Source of the DNA: Planctomycetota bacterium
Lineage (GTDB): Bacteria; Planctomycetota; UBA1135; JACQFD01
DNA: 64,000 nt
Direction: 5' to 3'
NCBI GenBank assembly: GCA_016200225.1
Contig: JACQFD010000009.1
Location: forward strand, 1 to 64,000
The notes below the pieces were generated by a model that was not told the origin of the DNA, did not search any database, and saw only the letters and a program-made list of their open reading frames with translations. Shown here piece by piece: positions 34,176 through 44,053 of the stretch. The position numbers were made by a program, and so were the translations under genes. Position 1 is the stretch's first letter; the number at the start of each line of letters is the position of its first letter.

Positions 34176-35293
34176 TCCGCCGTCTCGATCGTTATGTATT
34201 GAAAGTGTTCGTCGCGTCGCTCGCGGCGGGACTGCTGTTCGCGGCCGGAATGTTAATATTAACCGACCAATTTCAACATTTTGACGACATGCTCGAGGCG
34301 CCGCGGAAACTGCGCGAACGCGGCCACCCCGAGGCGGCGGCGCAAGTGTTTACAAATGCGCTCCGGTTTTATGCTTATGAAATCGCGATCCGCTTCTTTC
34401 AATATTGTCCATTTGTAACGTTTTTCGCGGCCGTGTTCACCGCCGCGCGGCTCCACCGGACCAACGAAACCATAGCAATCCTCGCGAGCGGCACGAGCAT
34501 GCAGCGCGCATTCCTGTCCGTATTCGTCGCAGCGGCGGCGATCGCCGGCGGCCAACTTGCGTTCCGCGAATGGCTGTTGCCGACGCTCGCGCGGGATCAG
34601 GCGGTGCTGAGGTCGATCTTGATCGAACACGATGTTAATAATACCGCGAAGGATTTGTCGGTCGTCGACGCGCTTTCGAATCATTACACTTTCGATATAT
34701 ACGATCGCAACGCGCGGACGGGACGCGGGTTCTCGGCGTACGCGCCCGACGCAAAAGTTTATAAAAACATCACGGCGCGCGAACTCGCGTTCACCGGCAG
34801 CCCGAACGCGTCCGGAGCGAGACTTACCAATGGACGTTACTATTCGGTGACGCGCGAAGGATCGCGCACGGGCGAGCCCGCGGCGATCGCCGAGCTGCCG
34901 GGCGAATTCGTCATCAACGCCGCGGACTGCGAACTTGCCGCGCGCGCGAAAGAGGACGCGGAATATTTATCCATTTCCGAATTGGATATGTTGGCGCGCC
35001 GCACGCCGAATATCGCTAAATATCAAATATCGCTGCATCAGGCGTTCACGCTCGCATTTGCTAATTTTCTGTTGCCCTTATTAGGCCTGCCCTGCGTGCT
35101 GCGCGCCGACCGGCGCTCGACGCTCGAAGGCGCGTTGTTCGCATTTGTATTATGTGTATTTTATTTCGCCGCGACGCTCTTTTGTTTCCAACTCGGCCGC
35201 GACGGCGACTGGAGCACGGTCTTCGCGGCGTGGCTGCCGACGGTGGTGTTCGGGAGCCTCGGAATTGTCCTTTTCGAGAGCATGCGGACGTAG
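34172..35293 (+). CDS. lptG: LPS export permease LptF/LptG family (second subunit)
   Basis: 373 residues from the ATG at 34172, which overlaps the lptF stop by 4 bp. It begins MIRRLDRYVLKVFVASLAAGLL, the standard family start. RLHRTNETIAILASGTSMQRAF is the cytoplasmic coupling-helix segment. A periplasmic region and three C-terminal helices follow (LHQAFTLAFANFLLPLLGLPCVL). With lptF it would form the transmembrane part of the LPS extractor, driven by an LptB ATPase encoded elsewhere. Which of the two is F and which is G is assigned by order only. Confidence 0.88.
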   Translation: MIRRLDRYVLKVFVASLAAGLLFAAGMLILTDQFQHFDDMLEAPRKLRERGHPEAAAQVFTNALRFYAYEIAIRFFQYCPFVTFFAAVFTAARLHRTNETIAILASGTSMQRAFLSVFVAAAAIAGGQLAFREWLLPTLARDQAVLRSILIEHDVNNTAKDLSVVDALSNHYTFDIYDRNARTGRGFSAYAPDAKVYKNITARELAFTGSPNASGARLTNGRYYSVTREGSRTGEPAAIAELPGEFVINAADCELAARAKEDAEYLSISELDMLARRTPNIAKYQISLHQAFTLAFANFLLPLLGLPCVLRADRRSTLEGALFAFVLCVFYFAATLFCFQLGRDGDWSTVFAAWLPTVVFGSLGIVLFESMRT

Positions 35294-35418
35294 CGGGGGG
35301 CGCGGTTGAAACTTTTGGAGTCCGCGCGCGTAGATGGGGAGTCGGATGTACGACTCAAGCGGCGATGGCATCGAAAACACATGAATATGGCGCCACTGGC
35401 GGCTCGCGCGGAGCGCGA

Positions 35419-36684
35419 ATGCGGTGTTATCAAATAGACCGTGCCTTCGCGGTGCGCGTAAAGTTTATCATATTAATGATGCTCGCGACGGCGGCGCCCG
35501 CCAACGCGCAAACGAGCAGGCCCGCGTTCTTTAATTATTCCAGCGAACGTGGAATTGTTTGCGAATCCGACTGGCACGTGGACGCGCCATGGACGGATCA
35601 TTTGGGAACGACGCTGATCGATTCGATCGACATCGATAAGGACGGCGTTCCCGATGTTATTGTAACTGCGCTCAATGGTAGTGTTGTAAGTTACGATTGT
35701 CCAAGTTACGTCGCCGTCTTTTCCGGTGCGACGCACAGGAAAATCTGGCAATCCGACGGCGACGACAATTTCGGAATTTCGATCGCGGCCCTCGGCGACG
35801 TCGATCGCGATGGAATCATTGATTTTGCCGCGGGCGCACCTCGATATAAGGATTGGAACGGTCGAATTATTATTATATCCGGGAAAGACGGCCGGCGGAT
35901 CAAAGAAATTGAAGGATGTCCGGGTGCAATGTTAGGAACATACTCCTGCGGACTGGACGACCTTGACGGCGACGGATGTAACGATTTTGCCGCCGGCGGC
36001 ATGGACGATTCCGTAGTATTATATTCATCTCGAATATTAAAGACAATCCGAACGCTTCCCATCGGAGGTTGTCCAACGTCGATAAATGATATGGACGGCG
36101 ACGGACACGCCGACGTCTGCGTTCTGAGTTCCACCGGGGATTCCGGCAAAGTATGTGTATTTTCATCGATGACGGGAAAACTACTGCCGGGCATGTATTC
36201 CACCGACGTAAAATCCGGCGAAAAGAGCGAAAAGTGGTTTGGATGCATCGCCGCCGCCGTCAAGATCTCCGACAAGACTGAATTGTCGTTCATCGTCGGC
36301 GATCTGCGCGGTCAATTGCATTTCTTCGGAGGAAAAGACGCGACGTGGAAAAAAAGCATTTGTTATTGTTCGGATTTCAAGCAATTCGGGAGGGTCTTGT
36401 TCTGTAAATTGGAGGATTGCGACGGCGACGGCGTCGATGACCTCGCGATAAGTTATCAAACTGCGGGCGACGGATCGTTTATTACGATTCTATCGGGGGC
36501 GAACGGCGATGAATTAGGCAAGATAACACTGGAGCCCGGAGTACGCGTCCGGAGTCTCGCGAGACATCTCGGCAAATCGTCCGCGTTCCCACAACAAATC
36601 GCCGTCGGCCTGGGACCCCTCCCGGCAAGTTCGGCGGGGCGGGTTGCAATTATATCGATCGGTCCGAAAGGGCAGAAAAAATAA
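35419..36684 (+). CDS. secreted FG-GAP repeat protein
   Basis: 421 residues from the ATG at 35419; an in-frame GTG at 35452 would give a tidier signal peptide (VRVKFIILMMLATAAPANAQ). At least four FG-GAP calcium loops are visible: DIDKDGVPDV, GDVDRDGIIDF, DDLDGDGCND and NDMDGDGHADV; a later one reads EDCDGDGVDDL. Unusually many Cys for a planctomycete propeller suggest disulfides outside the cytoplasm. It is shorter than the FG-GAP protein at 9444 and lacks its C-terminal domain. It stands at the head of a run of surface-protein genes (next start 5 bp after its stop). Confidence 0.78.
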   Translation: MRCYQIDRAFAVRVKFIILMMLATAAPANAQTSRPAFFNYSSERGIVCESDWHVDAPWTDHLGTTLIDSIDIDKDGVPDVIVTALNGSVVSYDCPSYVAVFSGATHRKIWQSDGDDNFGISIAALGDVDRDGIIDFAAGAPRYKDWNGRIIIISGKDGRRIKEIEGCPGAMLGTYSCGLDDLDGDGCNDFAAGGMDDSVVLYSSRILKTIRTLPIGGCPTSINDMDGDGHADVCVLSSTGDSGKVCVFSSMTGKLLPGMYSTDVKSGEKSEKWFGCIAAAVKISDKTELSFIVGDLRGQLHFFGGKDATWKKSICYCSDFKQFGRVLFCKLEDCDGDGVDDLAISYQTAGDGSFITILSGANGDELGKITLEPGVRVRSLARHLGKSSAFPQQIAVGLGPLPASSAGRVAIISIGPKGQKK

Positions 36685-36689
36685 TATCG

Positions 36690-37223
36690 ATGCATCGCCG
36701 CTTCGCATTGAATAAGAAACTCGTCCGCGTACTCTTAATCATAAGCGGATTGACCGCCGGCGCCATTACCGCCACGGCCGCGACGTGGAGCGCGCGCGGC
36801 CACGTAAAGCCGTTTTGGGCGCTCCATTTTTATGATATGTCGTTTCGGCCGGAGGCGTGGAGGAGAAGCGGCGTCGACGGTTGCGCCGGGTATACGACAA
36901 GAATGAAAATGATGTGCGATTTGTTAAAAACGCACCGATTGGTGGGAATGCGGGAGAAGCTGGTCGAGAAATTGTTAGGTCGTGCGAACGAATATCGGAT
37001 TCACGAAGGAAAGTTTCAGTCGCTCTATCAGCTCGAATCGGGCTCGGACAATAAATATGACAATTATAAAGTCATCGAATTCGAATTCAACGAAAACAGC
37101 AATGGCATCGTAACCGCCGTGCGCGTCATGGTGGCGAGCGACGACCACGATCATTGGCCGTTGCTTTGGGAGCGAACCGCGAGTACGCCTTGGGGCGACA
37201 GCAGGCCGGCATCCGAAAAATGA
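36690..37223 (+). CDS. small single-pass protein, BamE-like pattern (unit 1, gene A)
   Basis: 177 residues: an N-terminal membrane or signal segment (about 12-31), then a conserved block WSARGHVKPFWALHFYD. A region MCDLLKTHRLVGMREKLVEKLLGRAN follows that looks like the 'M-x-x-DLL-x-x-x-x-L-x-GM-x-x-x-x-V-x-x-LLG' pattern of SmpA/BamE-like small outer-membrane proteins. It then has a strand-rich part (YKVIEFEFNE) and the ending LLWERTASTPWG. A close paralogue lies at 39238. The stop overlaps the start of the large downstream gene by ATGA. Function unknown; the BamE resemblance is weak. Confidence 0.65.
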   Translation: MHRRFALNKKLVRVLLIISGLTAGAITATAATWSARGHVKPFWALHFYDMSFRPEAWRRSGVDGCAGYTTRMKMMCDLLKTHRLVGMREKLVEKLLGRANEYRIHEGKFQSLYQLESGSDNKYDNYKVIEFEFNENSNGIVTAVRVMVASDDHDHWPLLWERTASTPWGDSRPASEK

Positions 37224-39235
37224 GCATAAACGATCGGTTCCCGGACAAGTTCGCGTTCGCCGCATTCGCGATTCTTTGTGTTGTCGTTGCTATTATTTTT
37301 GGATTCTCGCGGGGCGAAAAGCGCGACGAATTTCAACAAAATAATATTTTTCAGCAATTTAATAATACAACTTCGGAACCGCCGTCACGCGCGCGTGCCG
37401 AATCGGAGCCCGCGCCGGAGAGTCGTCGCGCGCTTTCGGACGATGTTCATGTTCTGCCCCGCACCGATCAACCGTCGGCGGCGCGGGAATCGACGGCGGC
37501 CTCTAATTGTATTATTCGTGGTCGGTTTCTGTTGCCCGACGGTTCGCCGGCCGCCGGCGTCGCGCTCGACCTGCACGGTTGGAAATCCAATCACGAGCGA
37601 GTTATACAATTCGGCCTCCCGGACCGATTCGACGATCTACATCATTCGACCGATGCGGAAGGAAAATTTCAATTGGAGTTTGTGCCGCCAAAAGCCTATC
37701 AATTCACGCTCGATACAAAATTGGAACATTACGGAATCCAAATGTGGCGCTGGGGGGAAATTGCCGAAGGCGCCAATGTCGAATTGGGCGACATCCGTTT
37801 GGCTCGCGGTGCGACAATTCGCGGAAAAGTATTGAATCACGACGGAACGGCTCTCGGACGCGGAATTCATGTATATATAAACTCGGAATACAAATCATCC
37901 GGCGACGGCGGTGATCATACTTATTATTCCGCTCCGGCGGATCCGGCGACAGGGGAATTTACAATTTGCGACGCGCCTCCCGGACCGGCCGATGTCTACG
38001 CGCGGGGCGAGTTCGCGTGGGTCGCGGGTCCCCGCATTGATGTCGCCGAGGGAGCTGTATTCGAGCGAAACTTGTATTACGACGGACCTGATCCGAACAA
38101 GACCATCGTCGTCGCGAAGGGATGCGATCTGATATATATTTTTGACGAAGTCGACAGTATTAAACTCATAAATTCGTTTGGCCTCGCCGTGGCCGAACAG
38201 AAGACTTCGACATTTCACGACGTTCCGCGCGGCGAATATACCGTTCTCATCGAGGATCCCAAATTCAAAACGTGGAGCAAGAGCGGCGTTCATTCGGGTG
38301 AAAGGGTTCGCGCCGATCTCGTCGGCAGTTCGGCGCTTCGCGTCAACATTACCGATGACGCCGGCGGCGCGATTCATACATATCGCATGCGCGTTCGTTA
38401 TCATTTCAAGAACATGACGGTTTCGCCGAATGAATTTGAGATTCGAAAACCGGGCGATCCCGAGCCGGCGAATGGAATTTACCAGGGAATCGTACCCGGC
38501 GACATTACAATAGTCGTCGAATCGGAGGGTTACGCCCACAGCGAAACGCGGATCGACAACCTGATGCCCGGCGAAACGAAGGCAATAACAATACAAATGA
38601 ATCGCGGCGGCTTCGTTCACGGGCGCGTGACGTACGCGACGGGGGATCCCGCGCGGAATGTAAAGATAACACTTGCGAGCCCCGACGCGGACGACGAGAT
38701 CCTCGAGGAATGGGAAGGTTATCAGGGATTCGACGGCATTGTTCCGGACGCGCTCCGTCCCGCGACGACAGGGGCCGACGGATCCTTTAGTTTCACGAGA
38801 GTGCCCGCAGGCGGATACAAACTCGTCACATTTGTTTCATTTATGTTAAGAAAACAGGTATCCGCCGACGTCGCGGCGAACGAAACGCTCTATCTAAATA
38901 TATCACTTCCCGCTCACGGTTTCGCGAAGGGCAGCATTCTCGGGTTGCGCGCGGAGGATGTTTCCAGACTCCGACTGGAAATATATTCTACGAATCCGTC
39001 GGACTCCGACAAATTTTCAAAGGGACTTCTCACTACAAGTCCAATTCTCGGCCCCGATAATCATTATGAGCTGGGTCCTGCGCAGACCGGCGATTATTCA
39101 CTCGTGTTGAGTTCGATTCCTGAAAAGGAGGCGACGGATCCGCGAATTCCTCCCGATGGAGTGAGTCTCGGAAAGATAACCATTATCGCGGGGACGACGG
39201 TCGAGCGAAATTTCGAGATTCCGCCGAAGAAATAA
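37220..39235 (+). CDS. membrane-anchored carboxypeptidase-regulatory-like repeat protein (unit 1, gene B)
   Basis: 671 residues from the ATG at 37220. One N-terminal membrane segment (about 10-29) is followed by a disordered linker and several Ig-like/CarboxypepD_reg domains. Each has the pattern 'G-x-x-L-x-x-DG-x-P-x-x-G-V' and a closing 'TDAEGKFQLEFVPP' or 'TTGADGSFSFTRVPAGGYKLV' loop; GGFVHGRVTYATGDPARNV starts another. Such modules occur in many surface proteins and in TonB receptors. There is no peptidase domain or plug. It is coupled to the small gene before it; the next unit begins 2 bp after its stop. Confidence 0.78.
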   Translation: MSINDRFPDKFAFAAFAILCVVVAIIFGFSRGEKRDEFQQNNIFQQFNNTTSEPPSRARAESEPAPESRRALSDDVHVLPRTDQPSAARESTAASNCIIRGRFLLPDGSPAAGVALDLHGWKSNHERVIQFGLPDRFDDLHHSTDAEGKFQLEFVPPKAYQFTLDTKLEHYGIQMWRWGEIAEGANVELGDIRLARGATIRGKVLNHDGTALGRGIHVYINSEYKSSGDGGDHTYYSAPADPATGEFTICDAPPGPADVYARGEFAWVAGPRIDVAEGAVFERNLYYDGPDPNKTIVVAKGCDLIYIFDEVDSIKLINSFGLAVAEQKTSTFHDVPRGEYTVLIEDPKFKTWSKSGVHSGERVRADLVGSSALRVNITDDAGGAIHTYRMRVRYHFKNMTVSPNEFEIRKPGDPEPANGIYQGIVPGDITIVVESEGYAHSETRIDNLMPGETKAITIQMNRGGFVHGRVTYATGDPARNVKITLASPDADDEILEEWEGYQGFDGIVPDALRPATTGADGSFSFTRVPAGGYKLVTFVSFMLRKQVSADVAANETLYLNISLPAHGFAKGSILGLRAEDVSRLRLEIYSTNPSDSDKFSKGLLTTSPILGPDNHYELGPAQTGDYSLVLSSIPEKEATDPRIPPDGVSLGKITIIAGTTVERNFEIPPKK

Positions 39236-39237
39236 TC

Positions 39238-39789
39238 ATGTTTCCGGGAACGCAACTTCACATACATCCAAAAATTCGCGCGGTTGCCGCGCGGGTTCGG
39301 ATTCCCATTTTACTAACAATTGTCGCCGTCGCCGCCGCCGCGGCGACGGTCGCAAGGTGGAGCGCGCAAGGCCACGTGCACCCGTTTTGGATGTTACATT
39401 TTTATGATATACCGTTTGAGCAGGAGGCCTGGAAAAATAATGATATCGAACCGTCCGGGGGATATACGGCGCGGATGAGGATGATCTGCGATTTTTTAAC
39501 TACTCATCGCATGATCGGAATGCGGAGACACGATGTTGTAAAATTATTGGGTCCCAAAACCGAATCGAGAATCGTCGAAGGAAAACCATTTTATGTATAC
39601 GAACTTGAATATTGGTGGCAATTTGACGATTATCACATTATTGAATTCGAATTTAACGAACCGAAAAACGGCGTCGTCACCGCCGTCCGCGTCGAAGGAG
39701 CAGGCGTCGACTCCGGCTACGGTCCCGTTCTTTGGGAGCGAACCGCGGGTACGCCATGGGGAGGCAGCCGGCCGGCGGCGGAGAAATGA
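39238..39789 (+). CDS. small single-pass protein (unit 2, gene A; paralogue of 36690)
   Basis: 183 residues. It shares with the protein at 36690 a membrane segment, the block WSAQGHVHPFWMLHFYD, the stretch RMRMICDFLTTHRMIGMRRHDVVKLLG, the strand HIIEFEFNE and the ending LWERTAGTPWGGSRPAAEK. Its stop overlaps the start of the next large gene by ATGA, exactly as in unit 1. The paralogy and identical arrangement show that the A-B pair was duplicated as a unit. The partner gene is damaged here (see 39786). Function is unknown. Confidence 0.65.
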   Translation: MFPGTQLHIHPKIRAVAARVRIPILLTIVAVAAAAATVARWSAQGHVHPFWMLHFYDIPFEQEAWKNNDIEPSGGYTARMRMICDFLTTHRMIGMRRHDVVKLLGPKTESRIVEGKPFYVYELEYWWQFDDYHIIEFEFNEPKNGVVTAVRVEGAGVDSGYGPVLWERTAGTPWGGSRPAAEK

Positions 39790-42106
39790 CCGCGAACGAT
39801 TGGCCTCGGTCTCGTGTCGGGGGAGAAGACTTCGCGATCTTCAGGGCCGCATTAATGTCCTCCCGGAACTCAACGACAATACACTTCGCGCTTGCCGCGT
39901 GTATTGTAACGTGCATTGGATTGTTTATTTATACGATTAGCGAATTTCGCGCCGGTGCGCGGGCGATCGAGGTCTCGACGCGGCCGGCGGCGCCCGATTG
40001 GAATGCGCCGGCGCGCGCGGCGAATGTTATCAAAGTCGTCGCGAATGATAATTTAAATCATAAATCGCGCGGCCGGTCGCCCGCGATCACGGGATTTGTT
40101 ATCGATGCGCGCAACGCCGCCGTCGCCGACGCGGAAGTTTCAATATTAAGAATCGACGACGCCGGGACGGCGCCGCTCGCGAGCGCGCGCAGCGCAGCCG
40201 ACGGGCGATTCGTGTATGGGATCGCGACGGCCGCGTCGTCGCGGGCGCCGAGATGCGCGTTGCTTACAAAAACGTGTTGAATGAATACCCGCGGCAGGAT
40301 CACATCCGTTGGCTCGGACCGCCGTCGATTGCCGATGCGTCGGGAAAAATTGTACGAAACGATCTGTTACCGAGCGATATGATTTGCATATTCAGACCCG
40401 GGTTCATGCGCGAGCATTTAATTATTAATGAAGGCGGCGAAATCGACGCGACGCTACGACCGATGCCGAGACTCGAGATTACGCGGCGCGGACACGACGA
40501 GCCGCGGTCGGCGGTGCTGTTTTCGCCCGGCCGCGAAGGCGGCGTCGAAAAAATATTTATTTATACTTATGGACCGTCGTGGCGATTCGAATGGGTCGAG
40601 GTCGATCCGTCGATGATCCGTGAATTCATGGACGAGCGCATCGAAGTGGACGGTCTCGCGACGGAGCCCAGTCAAGTCGTAGTATTAAGAAAAAATCGGC
40701 CTGCCGCCCGAGCCGGATTCATTACGCGCCCGCCAAAAAATGATGCCGCTTTCGATGCCTTTGCGTATGAGTGTAGCGGTTATGGCGAAGGTTGCGAAGA
40801 TATGAATATTGAAGTATTGAGCTGCGACGGCGTGGCGATATCGGGAGCGGCGGTGACACTATTCGAAATAACGGGCGAGACCACGTGTGGAACTACCTTT
40901 GCAGGCAGCCTTGAGTCGCCACTTCTTAACTCTTTTCCAATCGACGTTGACCGGCGCGCTGGACTTTCCCTAACATTATTTACAAATGAACGGGGAATCT
41001 GCGTTGTCCCAGGATTATTAACAAGCGTCTTCGACGCCTGCAGTGTCGAGGCGCCGGATGGAACCTTAAGAATGGCCCGACGCCACCGGTTCGTTGGGGA
41101 CAGCCGCGATTGGATAATAAATATTAATTCCGCTTCGACGATTACAGAAATGGCGACGGTCCATGGTTCGCGGTCGCCGGTCGAAGTGGCGAATCTTGAA
41201 GTTAACGAGTGCCAGCCGGCGCTCATCCGGGGAACGCTTACGTACAAAGGAGCCGCCGTCGCGGGTGCGCTCGTGACACTAATAGCAAATAACCAACATT
41301 CGTCCGGAAGAACGATGGCCGAAATGCCCGTTTCCCACGACGTTCGCACGGCCGTCACGTCGCCCGAGGGAATATTTGTATTCGAGGGCAACCTCGGCGA
41401 CAGCGTTCGCATTGTCGCGGAGACGCAAAAGTTAATACATACTTTCGACCTGTCGATTCCGGCATCGCGTAAATTGGAATGTAACTTAAAAATCGGATTG
41501 ACAACCATTCGCGGCACGGCCGTCGATCCGCGCGGGCGTCCGCTCGCCGTGGCGGGTCGAACATGGAAACGGGATCGGTGGTTGGAGTCGAGCGATCATT
41601 TCGAACAGGATCCCGCGACGGGGAAGTTTATATTGAAGGATCTTTTCGCCGAGGAGCATACCGTGGCATTCTTCGATCCGACGGGGCGGCGCGCGAATGT
41701 CGAAATGGACGCCTCGACGATCCAGGGCAACGCCGAGTTGGGTAATATAATATTCCCCGACCGCACGTCGCTGACGATTGCGCTTTATCGGAGCGGAAAT
41801 TTATTTGACGATACTCGATTCGACGTGCGGGACGCCGAACATGATAACAAATGGATGGATTCCTCCGCGTTCGGCAATGATGGCGAACGTTTCGCGGTCG
41901 CGCCGGGAGGACATTACAGAATCAAAACGCCGCCGAATCCGAGAATGACCGCGCGCGCGACGTTACAAATCGGAAGGGCCGCGGAGGCGCCATTGAAACT
42001 CGAAGAACTTCCGCACGGCGAAGGTGCCGATGTCCCGTATCAAATCGACATTACAATTCCGAAGGACGCGGAGTCGGTATTCGTTAAAATTTACTATGCC
42101 GGATGA
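39786..42106 (+). pseudogene. membrane-anchored carboxypeptidase-regulatory-like gene with frameshift (unit 2, gene B)
   Basis: The 5' frame (39786-40280) encodes a membrane segment (FALAACIVTCIGLFIYTISEF) and the start of a CarboxypepD_reg domain (ITGFVIDARNAAVADAEVSIL ... AADGRFVY), then runs into junk and stops at 40280. Just before, around 40218-40222, a second frame takes over with DRDGRVVAGAEMRVAYKN and continues to 42106. That part carries further domains such as AVAGALVTLIAN and TIRGTAVDPRGRPLAVAG. One extra base in the GGG at 40218-40220 would join them into about 773 residues. It is a paralogue of the gene at 37220 in layout. Either a true frameshift or an assembly error. Confidence 0.75.
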
Positions 42107-42150
42107 CGGACGGCGGTGTTTTCCAATGGACCTTGGATTGCGGCGGATTA

Positions 42151-44046
42151 TTACTTATCATAATTGTCGGGCAGGTCGATCTTAATGATCGATTCGTTCC
42201 ACGGCGGAGGACCCGTGCGGAAGGGCCATGTGGCGGCGCTCGCGGACGGGAACTCCGTGTCGAAACGGCGGTATGCACCCCAGGTTGGCGACGCGCGCTT
42301 CTTCGGCACAAAATTGAATTCACGGTTCCATTCGGGCGATATTTGAAACACTCCTTTTTCGTCGCGCGATCCTATACCTTCCTGACCCCACGATAAGAGT
42401 AATTCTGCCTTGGGATCGCCCAGAACTACAAGAATAGATTCGTCGGGGATCCGACCATTGATTGTAATAGTTCCGCGGACTCTTGCGGAGGGTTTGACTT
42501 CAATATTAAATTCAATATTCTTGTCGCCGTCCTCGGCATGGACCCACAGTCGGTCTTGCTGCCTCCAGTTTACATCTTCGATGTGGACTGAGTAGCCGCG
42601 TGGACCGACATTATTAAACTTATAATTTCCGTGTGAATCTGTTCGAGTGCGCAAGATCTGGGCATTGAGGGCGATATTCGTGAACCATCCAAACGATGTT
42701 CTCAGAGCGACTTCGACGTCCGGTACAGGGCGGCCGTTTGGATCCGCCACGCGCCCAAGTATCGATACAGACTTTGGAAATATTAGATTAACATGAATCG
42801 GATCGGATTTTGAATGAACAATGCCGGGAAGTTCGACCATTTGCGAAGCGGATCCGTCCGTGGCCGTGCCGATGAGACGCGTCGGTCTGTTCATTTCGCC
42901 GGCGTCTCCTGATGTCCAATGGACGGTCCAATGATCGGGTGATTTAACAGTTACGTTCTCCGGAGTATTGGTAATGTAAGCCCAATGGCCCGGCTCCGCG
43001 TTTCCGCACATTTCCGGGCCGATTGCATCGCGAATATCTATTTCTGCAAGTGCCGGAGTATCGGCTCCGCCCGCGCGAAACGCGCGAATATCGAACGTCC
43101 ATCCGGATTCCAATTTGATAATGTCGCCATCTTTGAATGCTCTACAATATGCTCTGCAGTATCGATCACTAGTGATGTGGACGCTCGCCAGTTCGTCCCC
43201 CTCGGCTTCAATTATAAAGGATCCGTCGCTGTAGGAAAACCGCGGCCGCGGCATGGCCACTTGATTGTCGCGGTCCGTCCAAACTTCAGCTCCGCCGACG
43301 GGAAGACCATCTGACGTTACAATTTTACCGAAAAGGGTCTTTGAAGGCGAAAGTGCAAATTTGAGAGGAGTGTTATGTTTCTCGTCAACCCAAATATGGT
43401 ATTCGGCATGTGGAAACAAACCTTATTTTTCAACGGCAATGTGATACTCTCCCGGCGGCAGGGGTTTAATCGCAAATTGCCCGTCGCGATCTGTCGTCGA
43501 TTCGGCGTTCGAGTGATAGACGCATGCATTCATATAATCAACGCCGCTCGTCCATGCTCGGACGCGCGCTCCGGGAACGGCATATCCGGAAGTATCCTTT
43601 ACAATGCCCGTAATCGGAATCGGATCGAATAGATAGATTCTACCGATGTCGTACGGCGTGCCGCTCACGAAGAGCCTATCGACGATGGATACTCCTTTTC
43701 CCTCGAAGGACGCGCAGATCATCCAACCGGTCTTGGATCGCACATTTCCCGATAAGTGAAATGTTCCGTCCGATTGGGATTTGGATTCGGCGGCGACGAC
43801 GAGTTTTCGATCCTTCGTATGATAGAGTATAACTTTGGCGCCCGCGATGGCTTTATTATTCACGTCGAGCGCCATGCCGCGGATCGAGAATGTCGACGGC
43901 TCGCCCGGGGAAAGGCGATCGGGATCGTCCGGCTGAAATGTCGAATTTGATTCTTGCGCGGCCGCCTGCGCGAAGACGTCGCTGCAAAAGAAGATCGGCA
44001 ATTATATAAATATCCAAATCGCGGGAGTAAGGCGTACTCTGTTCAT
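42151..44046 (-). pseudogene. secreted carboxypeptidase-regulatory-like gene with two in-frame TAA codons
   Basis: Read from the ATG at 44046, the frame gives a signal peptide MNRVRLTPAIWIFI-stop-LPIFFCSDVFAQ, then CarboxypepD_reg domains (FSIRGMALDVNNKAIAGAKVILYH; PITGIVKDTSGYAVPGARVRAW). A second TAA follows after LPPGEYHIAVEK at 43423-43425, and the same frame goes straight on with GLFPHAEYHIWVDEK and two more domains to the true end at 42151. Both TAA codons (44002-44004 and 43423-43425) interrupt otherwise coherent sequence; about 630 codons in all. It is convergent with unit 2 (43 bp). The simplest explanation is nonsense decay; two separate genes starting at TTG codons are less likely. 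Confidence 0.8.
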
Positions 44047-44053
44047 ATAATGA

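Noticed and set aside
42151-44046. TAA used as a sense codon in this organism
   Set aside because: TAA ends many clearly intact genes here, including iscS, so genome-wide recoding is excluded; nonsense decay is simpler.
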